In this document: piece by piece, positions 16,564 through 25,438 of the stretch
How positions within the stretch are numbered: the first letter of the stretch is position 1
Layout of the letters: each line of letters starts with the position of its first letter
From: an uncultured Clostridia bacterium
GTDB taxonomy: Bacteria; Bacillota; Clostridia; Oscillospirales; Ruminococcaceae
DNA: 64,000 nucleotides
Assembly: GCA_947168885.1 (NCBI GenBank)
Contig: CAMVNQ010000017.1
Location: 1-64,000 of the forward strand
Direction of reading: 5' to 3'
The notes under the pieces: model-generated
Told to the model about the DNA's origin: nothing
The model's input: the letters and a program-made list of their open reading frames with translations, nothing else
Databases searched by the model: none
Made by a program: the position numbers and the translations under genes

Positions 16564-17670
16564 ATGGATAAGAAAGAACGTGCAATACCGATAAAAAGGC
16601 TTATTATAGCAGGTGCACTGCTTGTTACCGCATCAGCAGGGTTTTTTTCCGCGCGCCTTATAAGCGGGTTTGCCGACTTTTACGGCTTTACGATATACCC
16701 CGTAATAGTGAACGTTTTCGCACATATAAGCGGGATATTCCCGTTCTCTGTCGGCGAGATCATGTTGATAGCCATAGTTCTGTCTATACTGTTCGCAATT
16801 GTTTACTTTATAGTGAATATGATACGCCGGAAAGGACGGCGTCTGCGTTTTCTGCTGTCATCGTTTGCAACCGTGCTGCTTGCGGTCTCGGTGGTATTTT
16901 TCGACTTCGTTTTCGCTATGGGTATAAACTACAGCCGCAAACCGTTCTCACAGATAGCCGGACTGCAAACGGGTAAATACACAAAGCAGCAGGTAGCCGA
17001 GGTGCTTGTCTATACGATAGCGAATGTTGCCGAGGCCGGAAAATACATAGAGCTTGATGCCGACGGTCATATTGTAAAGCCGGACGATCTGTCCGCCCGT
17101 GCAGTCTCTGCAATGCGGAAACTCGGCGGGACTTACAAACCGCTGGATTCATACTATTCCGGCGTTAAGCCTGTAGTGCTGTCCGAGCTTATGTGTTACG
17201 GACACATAACGGGTATCTTCTCATTCTGGTCTATGGAAGCCAATTACAATACAATTAACATTCCCGAAGAGCTTGGACATATCGCCTGTCATGAGCTCTC
17301 GCACATGACAGGTTTCATGCGTGAGGACGAAGCAAACTATATTGCGTTTCTTGCCTGCCGTGACAGCGGCGACGCGTATCTTACATACAGCGGCTGGTAC
17401 GATATGATGATATATATGCTCAACGCCTACTACCCCGACGCTACGCCGGAAGAATACACCGCAGTATATTCGCTGATACCGGAATACGCGAGAGATCAGC
17501 TTGTAATGCAGAACGAGCTCTGGGACAAGTACGAAACACATTTCGGCGAAGTTGCCGAAGCGATGAACGATGTTTATCTCAAGATAAACGACCAGTCTGA
17601 CGGTACAAAGAGTTACGGACGCGTAGTCGATCTTATGATAGCAGACTACTTTCGCACCCGTGCGGAATGA
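16564..17670 (+). CDS. DUF3810-type membrane zincin-like protein
   Basis: A 368-residue membrane protein matching the DUF3810 family. Three transmembrane helices occupy the first 125 residues, followed by an extracellular domain. The zinc-protease-like motif IACHELSHMTGFMREDEANY is visible (HExxH then ExxxN). The domain could be a membrane-bound metallopeptidase, but no member has a proven activity that I know of. AAGGACTATGATCTG precedes the ATG. No operon partner is evident: the MITE precedes it and a terminator follows. Confidence 0.82.
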   Translation: MDKKERAIPIKRLIIAGALLVTASAGFFSARLISGFADFYGFTIYPVIVNVFAHISGIFPFSVGEIMLIAIVLSILFAIVYFIVNMIRRKGRRLRFLLSSFATVLLAVSVVFFDFVFAMGINYSRKPFSQIAGLQTGKYTKQQVAEVLVYTIANVAEAGKYIELDADGHIVKPDDLSARAVSAMRKLGGTYKPLDSYYSGVKPVVLSELMCYGHITGIFSFWSMEANYNTINIPEELGHIACHELSHMTGFMREDEANYIAFLACRDSGDAYLTYSGWYDMMIYMLNAYYPDATPEEYTAVYSLIPEYARDQLVMQNELWDKYETHFGEVAEAMNDVYLKINDQSDGTKSYGRVVDLMIADYFRTRAE

Positions 17671-17672
17671 TA

Positions 17673-17711
17673 AAGGCAATACCGCACAAAGAGCGTGTGG
17701 TATTGCTTAAA
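17673..17711 (+). terminator. Intrinsic terminator of DUF3810 gene
   Basis: Stem AGGCAATACCGCAC / GTGTGGTATTGCTT (13-14 bp) with a 7-nt loop directly after the stop codon. Confidence 0.7.
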
Positions 17712-17741
17712 CAAAATTCTATACAAAATTACAAAAAACTG

Positions 17742-17770
17742 TTTACAAACGACAAAAAATGTTGTATAAT
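17742..17770 (+). promoter_or_regulatory. SigA promoter of the SH3 surface protein gene
   Basis: TTTACA (17742-17747), a 17-bp spacer and TATAAT (17765-17770), 46 nt before ATG 17817. Confidence 0.8.
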
Positions 17771-17816
17771 GTAAGTTGATAAAATACTATATATAGTTCC
17801 GAAAGGAAATGAAAGC

Positions 17817-18656
17817 ATGAAAAAGCTGAAAAAATATATCTCCGTTCTCGCGGCTGTATTTATGCTCACAACATATACTGCTGCCGTCGTTTACGCGGAA
17901 CCCGATACCATAGAAAGCGAAGATGCCGAGGAAGAAGATCCCGACGAGCTTATCCCGATCGAACAGGAGAACGACGATCCCGATGATGAGGATATTGAAT
18001 TCGTGGATACAGAAGCCACACAGGCACCTGCTACGGAAGCTGACCCGTTCGTCGAGCCGGAAGATACCACCGAACCAGCAGAGACCACCCAATTTGAAAC
18101 TCCGTCGTACAATGCGACCGACGCTCATACAATGTACGCGACCGATGTGATAAATGTCCGCTACGGACCCGATACAAGCTACAGCAAATTCGGAACCGTA
18201 TATGCCGGCGCTCCCGTAACGGTAATAGGCTACAGCGGCGGCTGGCTTGCAATACAGTATAACGGCGGCACAGGCTTCGTTTCTGCAAGCTTCTTCTCTG
18301 ATACCGCACCCGAAACGACAACAGCCACTTCCGCAGCACAGACTCCCGCACCGGTGGAGGACACCGAACCTACTGAGATCGAGCCCGCAGAGACGGAAGA
18401 GACCACTCCCGCTGTGACGGAAGCACCCGAGGAAACAACGAAAAAAACCAAGGCTACCGAAAAGGAACCTGAGCCCGAAGTCACGACCAATAATGAGGAC
18501 GATAAGGCCGCAGCTACGACCGATGCAGACAAAAAAGACGGCGGTCTCGGCGGACTTATAATAGCGATTGGCTGTGCAGTCGGTACATTCCTTCTTCTCG
18601 GTGTTATCCCTGTAGTGATCCACTCGATCTACCACAAGAAACTGTATCAGTATTGA
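17817..18656 (+). CDS. SH3-domain surface protein with C-terminal membrane anchor
   Basis: A 279-residue exported protein. A signal peptide (MKKLKKYISVLAAVFMLTTY, cleavage near VYA-EP) is followed by an acidic linker. A bacterial SH3 domain comes next at about residues 103-160 (VINVRYGPDTSYSKFGTVYA, WLAIQYNGGTGFVS). After it are a Thr/Glu/Pro-rich linker and a C-terminal helix (GLIIAIGCAVGTFLLLGVIP) with a basic tail. Bacterial SH3 domains usually bind peptidoglycan, so a wall-spanning role is likely. Single-gene unit with its own promoter and terminator. Confidence 0.85.
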   Translation: MKKLKKYISVLAAVFMLTTYTAAVVYAEPDTIESEDAEEEDPDELIPIEQENDDPDDEDIEFVDTEATQAPATEADPFVEPEDTTEPAETTQFETPSYNATDAHTMYATDVINVRYGPDTSYSKFGTVYAGAPVTVIGYSGGWLAIQYNGGTGFVSASFFSDTAPETTTATSAAQTPAPVEDTEPTEIEPAETEETTPAVTEAPEETTKKTKATEKEPEPEVTTNNEDDKAAATTDADKKDGGLGGLIIAIGCAVGTFLLLGVIPVVIHSIYHKKLYQY

Positions 18657-18685
18657 AAAAAGCTCCCCGCGGGGAGCTTTTTTTT
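18656..18685. terminator. Bidirectional terminator between SH3 gene and copA
   Basis: AAAAAAGCTCCCC, GC, GGGGAGCTTTTTTTT. It serves the plus-strand SH3 gene and the minus-strand ATPase gene, which converge here; the ATPase stop lies in the T-run. Confidence 0.85.
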
Positions 18686-21197
18686 ATTCCACTTCGTATC
18701 CTTTGTCTCTTATTGCCTGTTTTATCTCGTCGAGGTGTGTCAGTTCACCGTTCAGATGAAGCACCGCCGTCCCATTCTCATGGCTCACATCTGCGCTTTC
18801 CACCTCCGGGAACTGCGTTACGCACTTTCGCACGGTCGCCTCACAGTGGGGACACATCATTCCGCCAATGTTAATGGTGTACGTCTTTTCCGCCGGAAGC
18901 TCAACTACGAGCTTTACATCATTGCCCAGCGCATTCTTACACAGCTTGTCATGAAGCGGCGAGTGCAGACGGAAAAGATTGAGACGAAGAGCGTTCATTA
19001 CCACACAGAAACTCGACAAACTCATCGCTGCCGCGCCGAACATCGGGTCAAGCTCCCAGCCGAAAAGCGCGATGTAAGCTCCTGCCGCAAGCGGGATCCC
19101 GATGACATTATAGATAAATGCCCAGAAAAGGTTCTGCTTTATATTGCGTAGCACCGCACGGCTCAGGCGTATCGCCGCCGCTGCGTCCGCTATACTGCTC
19201 TTCATAAGCACCACGTCCGCAGCGTCGATTGCCACATCGGTTCCCGCACCAACAGCTATACCGATATCCGCACGTGTGAGCGCCGGAGCGTCGTTTATCC
19301 CGTCGCCGATAACCGCGACCTTACCGTATTTCTGAAGCTCACGCACGACCGCCTCTTTACCGTCCGGGAGAACGCCCGCAACGACATCATCGACCCCCGC
19401 GAGCTTTCCGACAGCATCGGCTGTCCGCTTATTGTCACCGGTAAGCATCAGTGTACGAAGCCCCATTCTGCGAAGCTGTGCAACAGCGTCCGCCGAGTCA
19501 GGCTTTATCGTGTCTGCACAGGCAATTATCCCTACAAGTTCGTTTTCCCGCGCAAAAAACAGCGGAGTCTTTCCCTCTGATGCAAGCTCTTCGGCTCGTT
19601 TCGCGGCAGTATCGGGTATATGCGCCTTCTCCCATATGAACGACTCATTCCCACCGAAAAGCCGTTTTCCGTCAAGAACGGCAGTAAGTCCGCTTCCGGT
19701 CACAGCTTCAAGTCCGCTGACCTCGGCTGTGCTGATGCCCTTTTCAGCCGCAAAGCGCATCACCGCACCTGCAAGCGGATGTTCGCTGTATTTTTCAAGT
19801 GACGCCGCAAGTTTCAGAAGCTCGTTCTCGTCCGACGAAAGCGTTATTATGTCGGTCACCGACGGTTCGCCGGAAGTTATCGTTCCGGTCTTGTCAAGAA
19901 CGACTATCTGCGCTTTTCCGGTCTCCTCAAGTGAAAGTGCGGTCTTGAAGAGTATCCCGTTCTTAGCGCCGACACCGCTTCCGACCATTATCGCGACGGG
20001 TGTAGCAAGCCCGAGTGCACACGGACAGCTGATAACAAGCACGGAAACTGCTCTTGCGAGAGCGTAGTCGAACGACTGCCCGACAATAAGCCATATCACG
20101 AGCGTCACGAACGCTATGCCGATAACCGTAGGCACGAATATACCGGACACCTTGTCGGCAGTCTTTGCGGCCGGAGCCTTTGTTGCCGCGGCATCCTCAA
20201 CAAGTTTTATGATACGTGAGATCGCCGTGTCTTCGCCTACGCGTACCGCTTTACAGCGCAGAGCTCCCGTTGTGTTCAGAGTACCTGCCGAGACAGTGCT
20301 GCCCTCGGATTTATCGACCGGTATGCTCTCACCAGTAAGCGCGGATTCATCTACCGCACTGCTCCCGCTCATGACAGTCCCGTCAACCGGGATATGCTCG
20401 CCCGGGCGAACCACGAAGATGTCGCCGATAAGCACCTGTGCTGCCGGTATCACGGCTTCTTTCCCGTCACGTTCGACACAGGCTGTCTCCGGCGCAAGCT
20501 TCATAAGCCCTTTCAGAGCGTCGGTAGTCCTGCCTTTTGAGTATGCTTCAAGCGTCTTTCCAACGGTTATGAGGGTAAGTATCATTGCCGCCGACTCAAA
20601 CCAGAGTCCCATTGAATCACTCATTACGCGCGCATGATCGCCGGCCTGCACCGCCGCGGTCATGTCGAACAATACGAAAACGCTCCAAAGGAACGACACA
20701 CCCGACCCCATAGCAACGAGCGTGTCCATGTTCGGGGCGCGGTGAACAGCGCCTTTGAAGCCGTTTATAAAGAATTTCCGGTTTATGAACATCACGATCA
20801 ACGCGAACAGCATCTCCGTGATGCCGACTGCGGCAGGATTTCCGTCAAGAAACGGGGGCAGCGGTGCACTGAACATATTGTGACCCATTGATATATACAT
20901 GAGCGGCAGCAGTACTGCAAGCGAAGCGAAAAGGCGTTTTTTCAGTGCGGGAGTTTCCCTGTCCGTAAGTGCGCTTTCGTCGTTGTCGCGCACCTGCGCG
21001 CCCTTCTCTGTTGCTCCGTAGCCTGCGCTTTCGACGGCCTTGATTATATCGGCGGGGCTTGCGCTTCCCTCAACGCCCATCGAATTTGTCAGAAGGCTTA
21101 CCGAACAGGAAGTAACGCCGTCAACAGCGCTCACCGCTTTCTCTACTCTTGCGCTGCAGGCAGCGCAGCTCATTCCTGTAACATTGTATTGTTTCAT
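18684..21197 (-). CDS. copA: Copper-exporting P1B-type ATPase with N- and C-terminal HMA domains
   Basis: An 837-residue P-type ATPase that exports Cu(I) across the cytoplasmic membrane. The N-terminal HMA domain has GMSCAAC at residues 8-14. The core has GESIPV (actuator), the intramembrane [10 protein letters not shown], the phosphorylation site DKTGTITSG, the HP locus SEHPLA and [11 protein letters not shown] second HMA domain ([15 protein letters not shown]) is fused at the very C-terminus, where most homologues end; it may act like a tethered CopZ chaperone. The start is ATG 21197 with GGAGAATGATC upstream and a promoter only 25 bp away, which rules out the longer frame. Specificity for Cu over Ag is inferred from CPC. 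Confidence 0.93.
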   Translation of the reverse strand: MKQYNVTGMSCAACSARVEKAVSAVDGVTSCSVSLLTNSMGVEGSASPADIIKAVESAGYGATEKGAQVRDNDESALTDRETPALKKRLFASLAVLLPLMYISMGHNMFSAPLPPFLDGNPAAVGITEMLFALIVMFINRKFFINGFKGAVHRAPNMDTLVAMGSGVSFLWSVFVLFDMTAAVQAGDHARVMSDSMGLWFESAAMILTLITVGKTLEAYSKGRTTDALKGLMKLAPETACVERDGKEAVIPAAQVLIGDIFVVRPGEHIPVDGTVMSGSSAVDESALTGESIPVDKSEGSTVSAGTLNTTGALRCKAVRVGEDTAISRIIKLVEDAAATKAPAAKTADKVSGIFVPTVIGIAFVTLVIWLIVGQSFDYALARAVSVLVISCPCALGLATPVAIMVGSGVGAKNGILFKTALSLEETGKAQIVVLDKTGTITSGEPSVTDIITLSSDENELLKLAASLEKYSEHPLAGAVMRFAAEKGISTAEVSGLEAVTGSGLTAVLDGKRLFGGNESFIWEKAHIPDTAAKRAEELASEGKTPLFFARENELVGIIACADTIKPDSADAVAQLRRMGLRTLMLTGDNKRTADAVGKLAGVDDVVAGVLPDGKEAVVRELQKYGKVAVIGDGINDAPALTRADIGIAVGAGTDVAIDAADVVLMKSSIADAAAAIRLSRAVLRNIKQNLFWAFIYNVIGIPLAAGAYIALFGWELDPMFGAAAMSLSSFCVVMNALRLNLFRLHSPLHDKLCKNALGNDVKLVVELPAEKTYTINIGGMMCPHCEATVRKCVTQFPEVESADVSHENGTAVLHLNGELTHLDEIKQAIRDKGYEVE

Positions 21198-21221
21198 GAT
21201 CATTCTCCGTTCTATGGATAT

Positions 21222-21250
21222 ATTATAGCATTTACAGGAATTATTGTCAA
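21222..21250 (-). promoter_or_regulatory. SigA promoter of copA
   Basis: Minus strand TTGACA (21250-21245), a 17-bp spacer and TATAAT (21227-21222), all consensus. A TGACA/TGTCA inverted repeat at 21275-21291 lies upstream and could be a regulator site, but it is not a standard cop box. Confidence 0.85.
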
Positions 21251-21332
21251 TCAGCCAAATATGACACGGAAAAATGACAAAACCACTGTCACATGACATA
21301 ACCCGACTTTTTCCGTTATATTCATACATGAC

Positions 21333-21361
21333 TTGACATTTATTCTATTTTGTGGTATAAT
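21333..21361 (+). promoter_or_regulatory. SigA promoter of the VanY-type carboxypeptidase gene
   Basis: TTGACA (21333-21338), a 17-bp spacer and TATAAT (21356-21361), all consensus. It is divergent from the copA promoter. Confidence 0.85.
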
Positions 21362-21414
21362 CTTTCAGAACAACAATATATTGTGCAAAGCGCAGAAAAT
21401 GAAGGAAGTCATAA

Positions 21415-22545
21415 ATGTCTTATCCTGTCAAAAAAATTGCAATTCTTACAGCCGCGGCACTTATGATCTGTTCCTGCAGTTCACCCGATGCAGTTATAAT
21501 AGACCACGGGCTGAGCGAAACAGAACAATCGGAAGCAAGCGCGACCATACATACACAACCGATCGACGCAGAACCGGATGAACAGATCGTCTCCGCAGCA
21601 GCCGCAATCGTGTTACCCGACGAAATAGCCGTTGCCGACCCGATTCCGATCTCAGCCGAACTCTTCGCAGAAAACGAAGTCGAAGAACCGCCGGTACCTG
21701 CCGTAACGAGTACAAACGCGTATATGCTCACACTCTCGTCGAGAGCGCCGAAATACTCCTATGAACAGCAGAAATCCAACGGCTCTATGACTATTCTCGG
21801 ACCGAATATGGTATATGTCGGTGAACAGTTTGATTTCAGCATTTCTTTTCCCGACGCAGATAAGGACACCAACATATTATGGACGGTGCTCGGAAGCGGC
21901 GGAAAAATCACTAAGGACGGCAGATTTACTGCCATTTCCAGGTCAGTATGCACGCTTATCGCGACAGACCAGAAGTCCGGCGTTTACTCGTCAATGCGCG
22001 TGCACTGCATAAAAAGCACCGATAACATAGATTTCATTCCGCTTGTGAACGGCATTCCGATAGCAAACAAGAGCTATCCCCTGCCAAAGGACTATGACCC
22101 CGGTCTCGACCCGACAACGAGAGCCGCCTTCCTGCGTATGCAGGCTGATGCTAAGAAGGACGGACTCAATATCTACCCGATCTCGGCATACCGTTCGTAC
22201 AGTTATCAGCAGAAAGTCTATTCAGGCTGGGTAAATATGTACGGAAGCGACGCAGATCTTATATCCGCACGCCCGGGACATTCAGAACACCAGCTCGGAC
22301 TTGCGATAGATGTAAACTCGCTTGAATATAGCTTCGAGAATACTGCCGAGGGCAAGTGGCTCAAAAAACACTGTGCAGAATACGGCTTCATTATACGTTA
22401 TCCTTCGCACGAGTCGAAGAAGTACACAGGATATTCCTTCGAACCGTGGCATATACGCTATGTTGGAAAGTCGCTCGCAAAAACAGTGACATCATCAGGC
22501 AAGACGCTTGAGGAAATACTTGGAATAGATTCATATTACAGATGA
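21415..22545 (+). CDS. VanY-type D-Ala-D-Ala carboxypeptidase lipoprotein
   Basis: A 376-residue lipoprotein. The signal peptide ends in the lipobox LMICSC, giving a lipidated Cys on the outer face of the membrane. A low-complexity spacer leads to an Ig-like (BIG2) domain around residues 125-205 (PNMVYVGEQFDFSIS ... CTLIATDQKSGVYSSMRVHC). The C-terminal catalytic domain is of the VanY/D-carboxypeptidase type, with Zn ligands in PGHSEHQLGLAIDV and EPWHIRYVG, preceded by SAYRSYSYQQ. It trims peptidoglycan stem peptides. A GTG-started tcdA follows closely. Confidence 0.9.
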   Translation: MSYPVKKIAILTAAALMICSCSSPDAVIIDHGLSETEQSEASATIHTQPIDAEPDEQIVSAAAAIVLPDEIAVADPIPISAELFAENEVEEPPVPAVTSTNAYMLTLSSRAPKYSYEQQKSNGSMTILGPNMVYVGEQFDFSISFPDADKDTNILWTVLGSGGKITKDGRFTAISRSVCTLIATDQKSGVYSSMRVHCIKSTDNIDFIPLVNGIPIANKSYPLPKDYDPGLDPTTRAAFLRMQADAKKDGLNIYPISAYRSYSYQQKVYSGWVNMYGSDADLISARPGHSEHQLGLAIDVNSLEYSFENTAEGKWLKKHCAEYGFIIRYPSHESKKYTGYSFEPWHIRYVGKSLAKTVTSSGKTLEEILGIDSYYR

Positions 22546-22562
22546 CCGGAGGTGCGCATCAA

Positions 22563-23309
22563 GTGTCGGAGATTTTTTCACGGACACGGCTCGTTTTCGG
22601 TGATGACGCAATGGCAAAGCTGAAAGCCGCCCGCGTCGCCGTGTTCGGAGCCGGCGGCGTAGGCGGCTATATTATTGAGGGTCTCGCCCGAAGCGGTATA
22701 GGAGCTATCGACATAATCGACAAAGACACTGTCGCCGAATCAAATATCAACCGTCAGATAATTGCGCTTCAAAGCACGACAGGCAGATATAAAGCCGACG
22801 TTGCAGCCGAGCGCGTTAAAGACATAAATCCGGATTGTAAAGTCACGGCGCATAAGGTGTTTTTCCTGCCGGAGAACAAGGATATATTTGATTTCTCGAA
22901 GTTCGACTATATCGCAGATGCGATTGACACTGTAACGGCGAAGCTCACGCTGATAGAGTGCGCTAACGCCTCCGGCGTCCCGATTATATCATGCATGGGT
23001 ACCGGCGGTAAGACTGATCCGACCCGCCTTGAAGTCGCTGATATATACGAAACCGCCGTCTGTCCCCTTGCCCGTGTTATGCGATCAGAGTGCCGCAAGC
23101 GCGGCATAAAGTCACTGAAGGTTGTATATTCCCGCGAGGAACCGAAAAAATCCGGCATAACCGACCCGGATACAGGCAAGGCTGTTCCCGGCTCCACCGC
23201 GTTTGTTCCACCCGCTGCCGGGCTCATAATCGCTTCCGTGATCGTCAGCGAGCTCGGGGCTCTGCCCCGAGACCCCGGCAGGGGAGCATGGAAAGAAACC
23301 CTTTTGTGA
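22563..23309 (+). CDS. tcdA: tRNA threonylcarbamoyladenosine dehydratase
   Basis: ThiF/E1-like enzyme that cyclises t6A37 to ct6A in tRNA using ATP (TcdA/CsdL family). The nucleotide fold shows VAVFGAGGVGGYIIEGLARS, then DKDTVAESNINRQI and the central SCMGTGGKTDPTRLEVAD. I favour GTG 22563, preceded by GGAGGT at nine bases, over the ATG at 22542 that overlaps the previous gene. The last about 20 codons, from GALPRDPGRG onward, lie inside a GC-rich intergenic element, so the natural C-terminus has been replaced by element-encoded sequence. Confidence 0.85.
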   Translation: MSEIFSRTRLVFGDDAMAKLKAARVAVFGAGGVGGYIIEGLARSGIGAIDIIDKDTVAESNINRQIIALQSTTGRYKADVAAERVKDINPDCKVTAHKVFFLPENKDIFDFSKFDYIADAIDTVTAKLTLIECANASGVPIISCMGTGGKTDPTRLEVADIYETAVCPLARVMRSECRKRGIKSLKVVYSREEPKKSGITDPDTGKAVPGSTAFVPPAAGLIIASVIVSELGALPRDPGRGAWKETLL

Positions 23310-23368
23310 ACAAAAAGGTTTCTCTCCCTTCCCCTGCACCCCCGACCTCTCTTCCCAAAAGACTTTAA
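23252..23368. repeat. GC-rich hairpin element at the 3' end of tcdA
   Basis: Nested complementary blocks are visible: GGGGCTCTGCCCC, then GGGG...CCCC arms, and a central GAAACC.TTTTG...CAAAAAGGTTTC hairpin at about 23295-23322, then CCTGCACCCCCGACCTC. From memory, similar GC-rich stretches occur at gene ends in related Firmicutes. It encodes the end of TcdA. Confidence 0.6.
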
Positions 23369-23419
23369 TGCTGCCGCGCGGAATGAGATGTTTTCTGCAC
23401 AGAATGAAGGAGCTGCAAA

Positions 23420-24043
23420 ATGGACGATTTAGAGATAATGAAAAGAGCGAAACAATATATAGAAAGCCTCGCAAACGGCATCGACCCGCTCACGGGAAAC
23501 GAAGTCGCCGATACCGATGTAGTGAACAACGTCAGAATTTCAAGATGTCTGTTTTATACAGCGAGTATTATACAGAAAGTAATAGACAACGGTGGCGAGG
23601 TTCAGCGCGAAAAGCTCAAACGCTCCGAGAAAGCAGAGTTTTCGCTGACCGACGAACAGGCTCTCGCGCTTAAACCGGAAGAACGCAATACATATATGTC
23701 CAATATTGTGAAAAATATTAATTCGGTCATAGATGAATACAAAATGAAAAAGATCCAATCGCGTACCATAAATCAATGGCTTATAGACAAGGGGCTTCTT
23801 ACCGAAATAATAATAAACGGACGCGCCAAAAAAAATCCTACCCCAGAAGGCGAGCAGATCGGCATTACGCTCTATAGCTTTATGACCGAAAACGGATGGA
23901 CCAAAGCCTGCGTTTACTCACCCGAAGCCCAGCAGTTCATCTTCGACAACATTGACGCGATAACCGCGTTTGCCGCCGCGGAAGCGGAAGAGCAGGCTAC
24001 CGAAAAAGCAGAAAGAAAGCGCCTTGCCGCCGAAGAAGCGTAA
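23420..24043 (+). CDS. Conserved-looking hypothetical protein
   Basis: A 207-residue soluble protein I cannot assign. It begins MDDLEIMKRAKQYIESLANG with a helical region and the phrase IDPLTGNEVADTDVVNNVRI. A middle segment (SNIVKNINSVIDEYKMKKIQ, then TINQWLIDKGLL) looks like a small helical DNA-binding or wedge domain, and NPTPEGEQIGI follows. The C-terminal tail is Ala/Glu-rich. From memory, similar proteins occur widely in Clostridia without known function. Its start follows GGAGCTGCAAA. It is a single gene between the tcdA element and repeat copy D. Confidence 0.75.
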   Translation: MDDLEIMKRAKQYIESLANGIDPLTGNEVADTDVVNNVRISRCLFYTASIIQKVIDNGGEVQREKLKRSEKAEFSLTDEQALALKPEERNTYMSNIVKNINSVIDEYKMKKIQSRTINQWLIDKGLLTEIIINGRAKKNPTPEGEQIGITLYSFMTENGWTKACVYSPEAQQFIFDNIDAITAFAAAEAEEQATEKAERKRLAAEEA

Positions 24044-24062
24044 GACGCAGGATACATACGGA

Positions 24063-24135
24063 TTTCGTCACGATTCAGATAACGCGTGCAGCACGAACCA
24101 GAATTCCGCATTGTGAATTTCGCATGGTGCATTAA
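24063..24135 (+). repeat. Dispersed intergenic repeat, copy D
   Basis: TTTCGTCACGATTCAGATAA followed by CGCGTGCAGCACG and ATTGTGAATTTCGCATGGTG CATTA-type ends. It leads straight into the rpsR terminator. Confidence 0.7.
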
Positions 24136-24138
24136 AAA

Positions 24139-24165
24139 ATCCCCTGTCATAGCAGGGGATTTCTT
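24139..24165 (-). terminator. Terminator of the rpsF-ssb-rpsR operon
   Basis: On the minus strand ATCCCCTG and CAGGGGAT pair around a 6-nt loop, followed by TTTTTTAATG, three bases after the rpsR stop. Confidence 0.85.
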
Positions 24166-24167
24166 TA

Positions 24168-24425
24168 TCAGTCAGATACGTAAGGGATAAGAGCTATCTG
24201 TCTAGCGCGCTTGATAGCGACTGTAAGCTCTCTCTGATGATATGCGCAGCAGCCTGTTACACGGCGGGGCAGTATCTTGGAACGCTCTGTCATGCACTTC
24301 TTGAGCTTTGCGATATCCTTGTAATCAATGAACTCTGCTCTGTCAGCGCAGAACTGGCAGACTTTCTTTCTGCCGCGCTTAACGGGGCGAGCAGGTCTCT
24401 CGTTCATTTCCTTCTTTTCAGCCAT
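24168..24425 (-). CDS. rpsR: 30S ribosomal protein S18
   Basis: An 85-residue ribosomal protein that forms a heterodimer with S6 on the platform of the small subunit. The core is [20 protein letters not shown] ... [20 protein letters not shown], with cysteines in positions of the zinc-binding (C+) S18 form. The start is ATG 24425 with AAAGGAGGAAAATACA upstream. It is the last gene of rpsF-ssb-rpsR. Confidence 0.95.
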   Translation of the reverse strand: MAEKKEMNERPARPVKRGRKKVCQFCADRAEFIDYKDIAKLKKCMTERSKILPRRVTGCCAYHQRELTVAIKRARQIALIPYVSD

Positions 24426-24461
24426 TGTATTTTCCTCCTTTGTCAAGATCGTAAAAATTCG

Positions 24462-24950
24462 TTAAAACGGATAATCATCATCCGCGGCTCCGCCTTTGGG
24501 AGCAAAATCCGCTGCTGTGTAGCTTCCGTTCGATGCGGAAGGCGCGGAGTTCGTGCTCTCAGCGGGATGCTGGGGGGGCGGTTCGGGATAACCCTGTGCG
24601 GGAGCATAGCTTCCGCCGTTACCATCGGGCTTTTTGTCGCCCGTGAAAGAAGCGCGGTCAACGATGATCTCGGTAATGTATCTCGTCTGACCGTTCTTAT
24701 CAACGTAGCTTCTGTTCTGAAGCTCACCCTCAATAAGTATCGGACGACCCTTTGTCCAGAATCTTGAGATGAACTCTGCTTCGTTACGCCAAGCGACACA
24801 GTTGAAGAAATCAGACTTCTTTTCCTCACCTTTTGTCTGGAAGCGCCTGTCAACGGCGATACTGAACGAAAGGACGGAAACGCCGGCTGGTGTAGTCTTG
24901 AGTTCAAGATCCTGAGTGATGCGGCCAAGCATTATTACCTTATTGAACAT
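24462..24950 (-). CDS. ssb: Single-stranded DNA-binding protein
   Basis: A 162-residue SSB with an N-terminal OB fold (MFNKVIMLGRITQDLELKTT, FFNCVAWRNEAEFI, GRPILIEGELQNRSYVDKNG). A Pro/Gly/Ser-rich linker and the acidic tip DDDYPF, which recruits repair and replication partners, follow. It sits between rpsF and rpsR in the order standard for bacteria. Confidence 0.95.
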   Translation of the reverse strand: MFNKVIMLGRITQDLELKTTPAGVSVLSFSIAVDRRFQTKGEEKKSDFFNCVAWRNEAEFISRFWTKGRPILIEGELQNRSYVDKNGQTRYITEIIVDRASFTGDKKPDGNGGSYAPAQGYPEPPPQHPAESTNSAPSASNGSYTAADFAPKGGAADDDYPF

Positions 24951-24969
24951 TGTTTACCCCCTGTTCCGC

Positions 24970-25263
24970 TTACTTGCGTAAAACTACAAGCGAGCGAAGG
25001 ATGCCGTCGGTGATGTTTACAACGCGCTCGAACTCATCGGGGAATTCGGGCTTGCTGTCGAAGTGGTAAACCACATAGTAACCGTCGGACTCGTAGTTGA
25101 TGTCATAAGCGAGCTTTCTCTTGCCCCACTCGTCGATGTCGATGAGCTCGGCATGCTCCTTGATGAGATCGGAGAACTTTGTCACGAGAGTCTTGACAGC
25201 GTCTTCACCGTTCTTTAACGAGAAAACAATGACTGCCTCGTACTTTTCACCTGTTTTAGCCAT
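24970..25263 (-). CDS. rpsF: 30S ribosomal protein S6
   Basis: A 97-residue S6 with the usual KYEAVIVFSLKNGEDAVKTL start and KRKLAYDINYESDGYYVVYH core; pairs with S18. The start is ATG 25263 after AAGGAGGTACAAT. The longer frame extends into the leader and is not real. The leader carries a hairpin that may be an S6:S18 autoregulatory site. Confidence 0.95.
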   Translation of the reverse strand: MAKTGEKYEAVIVFSLKNGEDAVKTLVTKFSDLIKEHAELIDIDEWGKRKLAYDINYESDGYYVVYHFDSKPEFPDEFERVVNITDGILRSLVVLRK

Positions 25264-25280
25264 ATTGTACCTCCTTATAG

Positions 25281-25308
25281 ACTGTCGGCCCGCGGTCTTT
25301 CCGCGAGC
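25281..25308 (-). promoter_or_regulatory. Candidate rpsF leader hairpin (S6:S18 binding)
   Basis: On the minus strand the leader reads GCTCGCGGAAAGACCGCGGG followed by CCGACAG. It forms a stem with an unpaired CCGA on the 3' side, as described for the S6:S18 autoregulatory mRNA motif. Structure judged by eye only. Confidence 0.4.
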
Positions 25309-25339
25309 AAGGATAGCTGACACAAAGGTCAACTATGAT

Positions 25340-25368
25340 ATTATAGCAGGTTTTGGAATGTTTGTCAA
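25340..25368 (-). promoter_or_regulatory. SigA promoter of rpsF-ssb-rpsR
   Basis: Minus strand TTGACA (25368-25363), a 17-bp spacer and TATAAT (25345-25340), all consensus. Confidence 0.88.
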
Positions 25369-25400
25369 GGATTTTTTGCATTTTATTCGCACAGCCTTGC

Positions 25401-25430
25401 AAAAAAGACGAGCCTTTAGCCCGTCTTTTT
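25401..25430 (-). terminator. Terminator after the SGNH lipoprotein gene
   Basis: On the minus strand AAAAAGACGGGC and GCTCGTCTTTTTT pair around a short loop, just after the stop at 25439. This ends the hom-to-SGNH run. Confidence 0.8.
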
Positions 25431-25438
25431 ATATGCTC

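Noticed and set aside
21275-21291. CopY/CsoR operator upstream of copA
   Set aside because: TGACA-N7-TGTCA does not match the known cop box; the evidence is too weak to call a copper operator.
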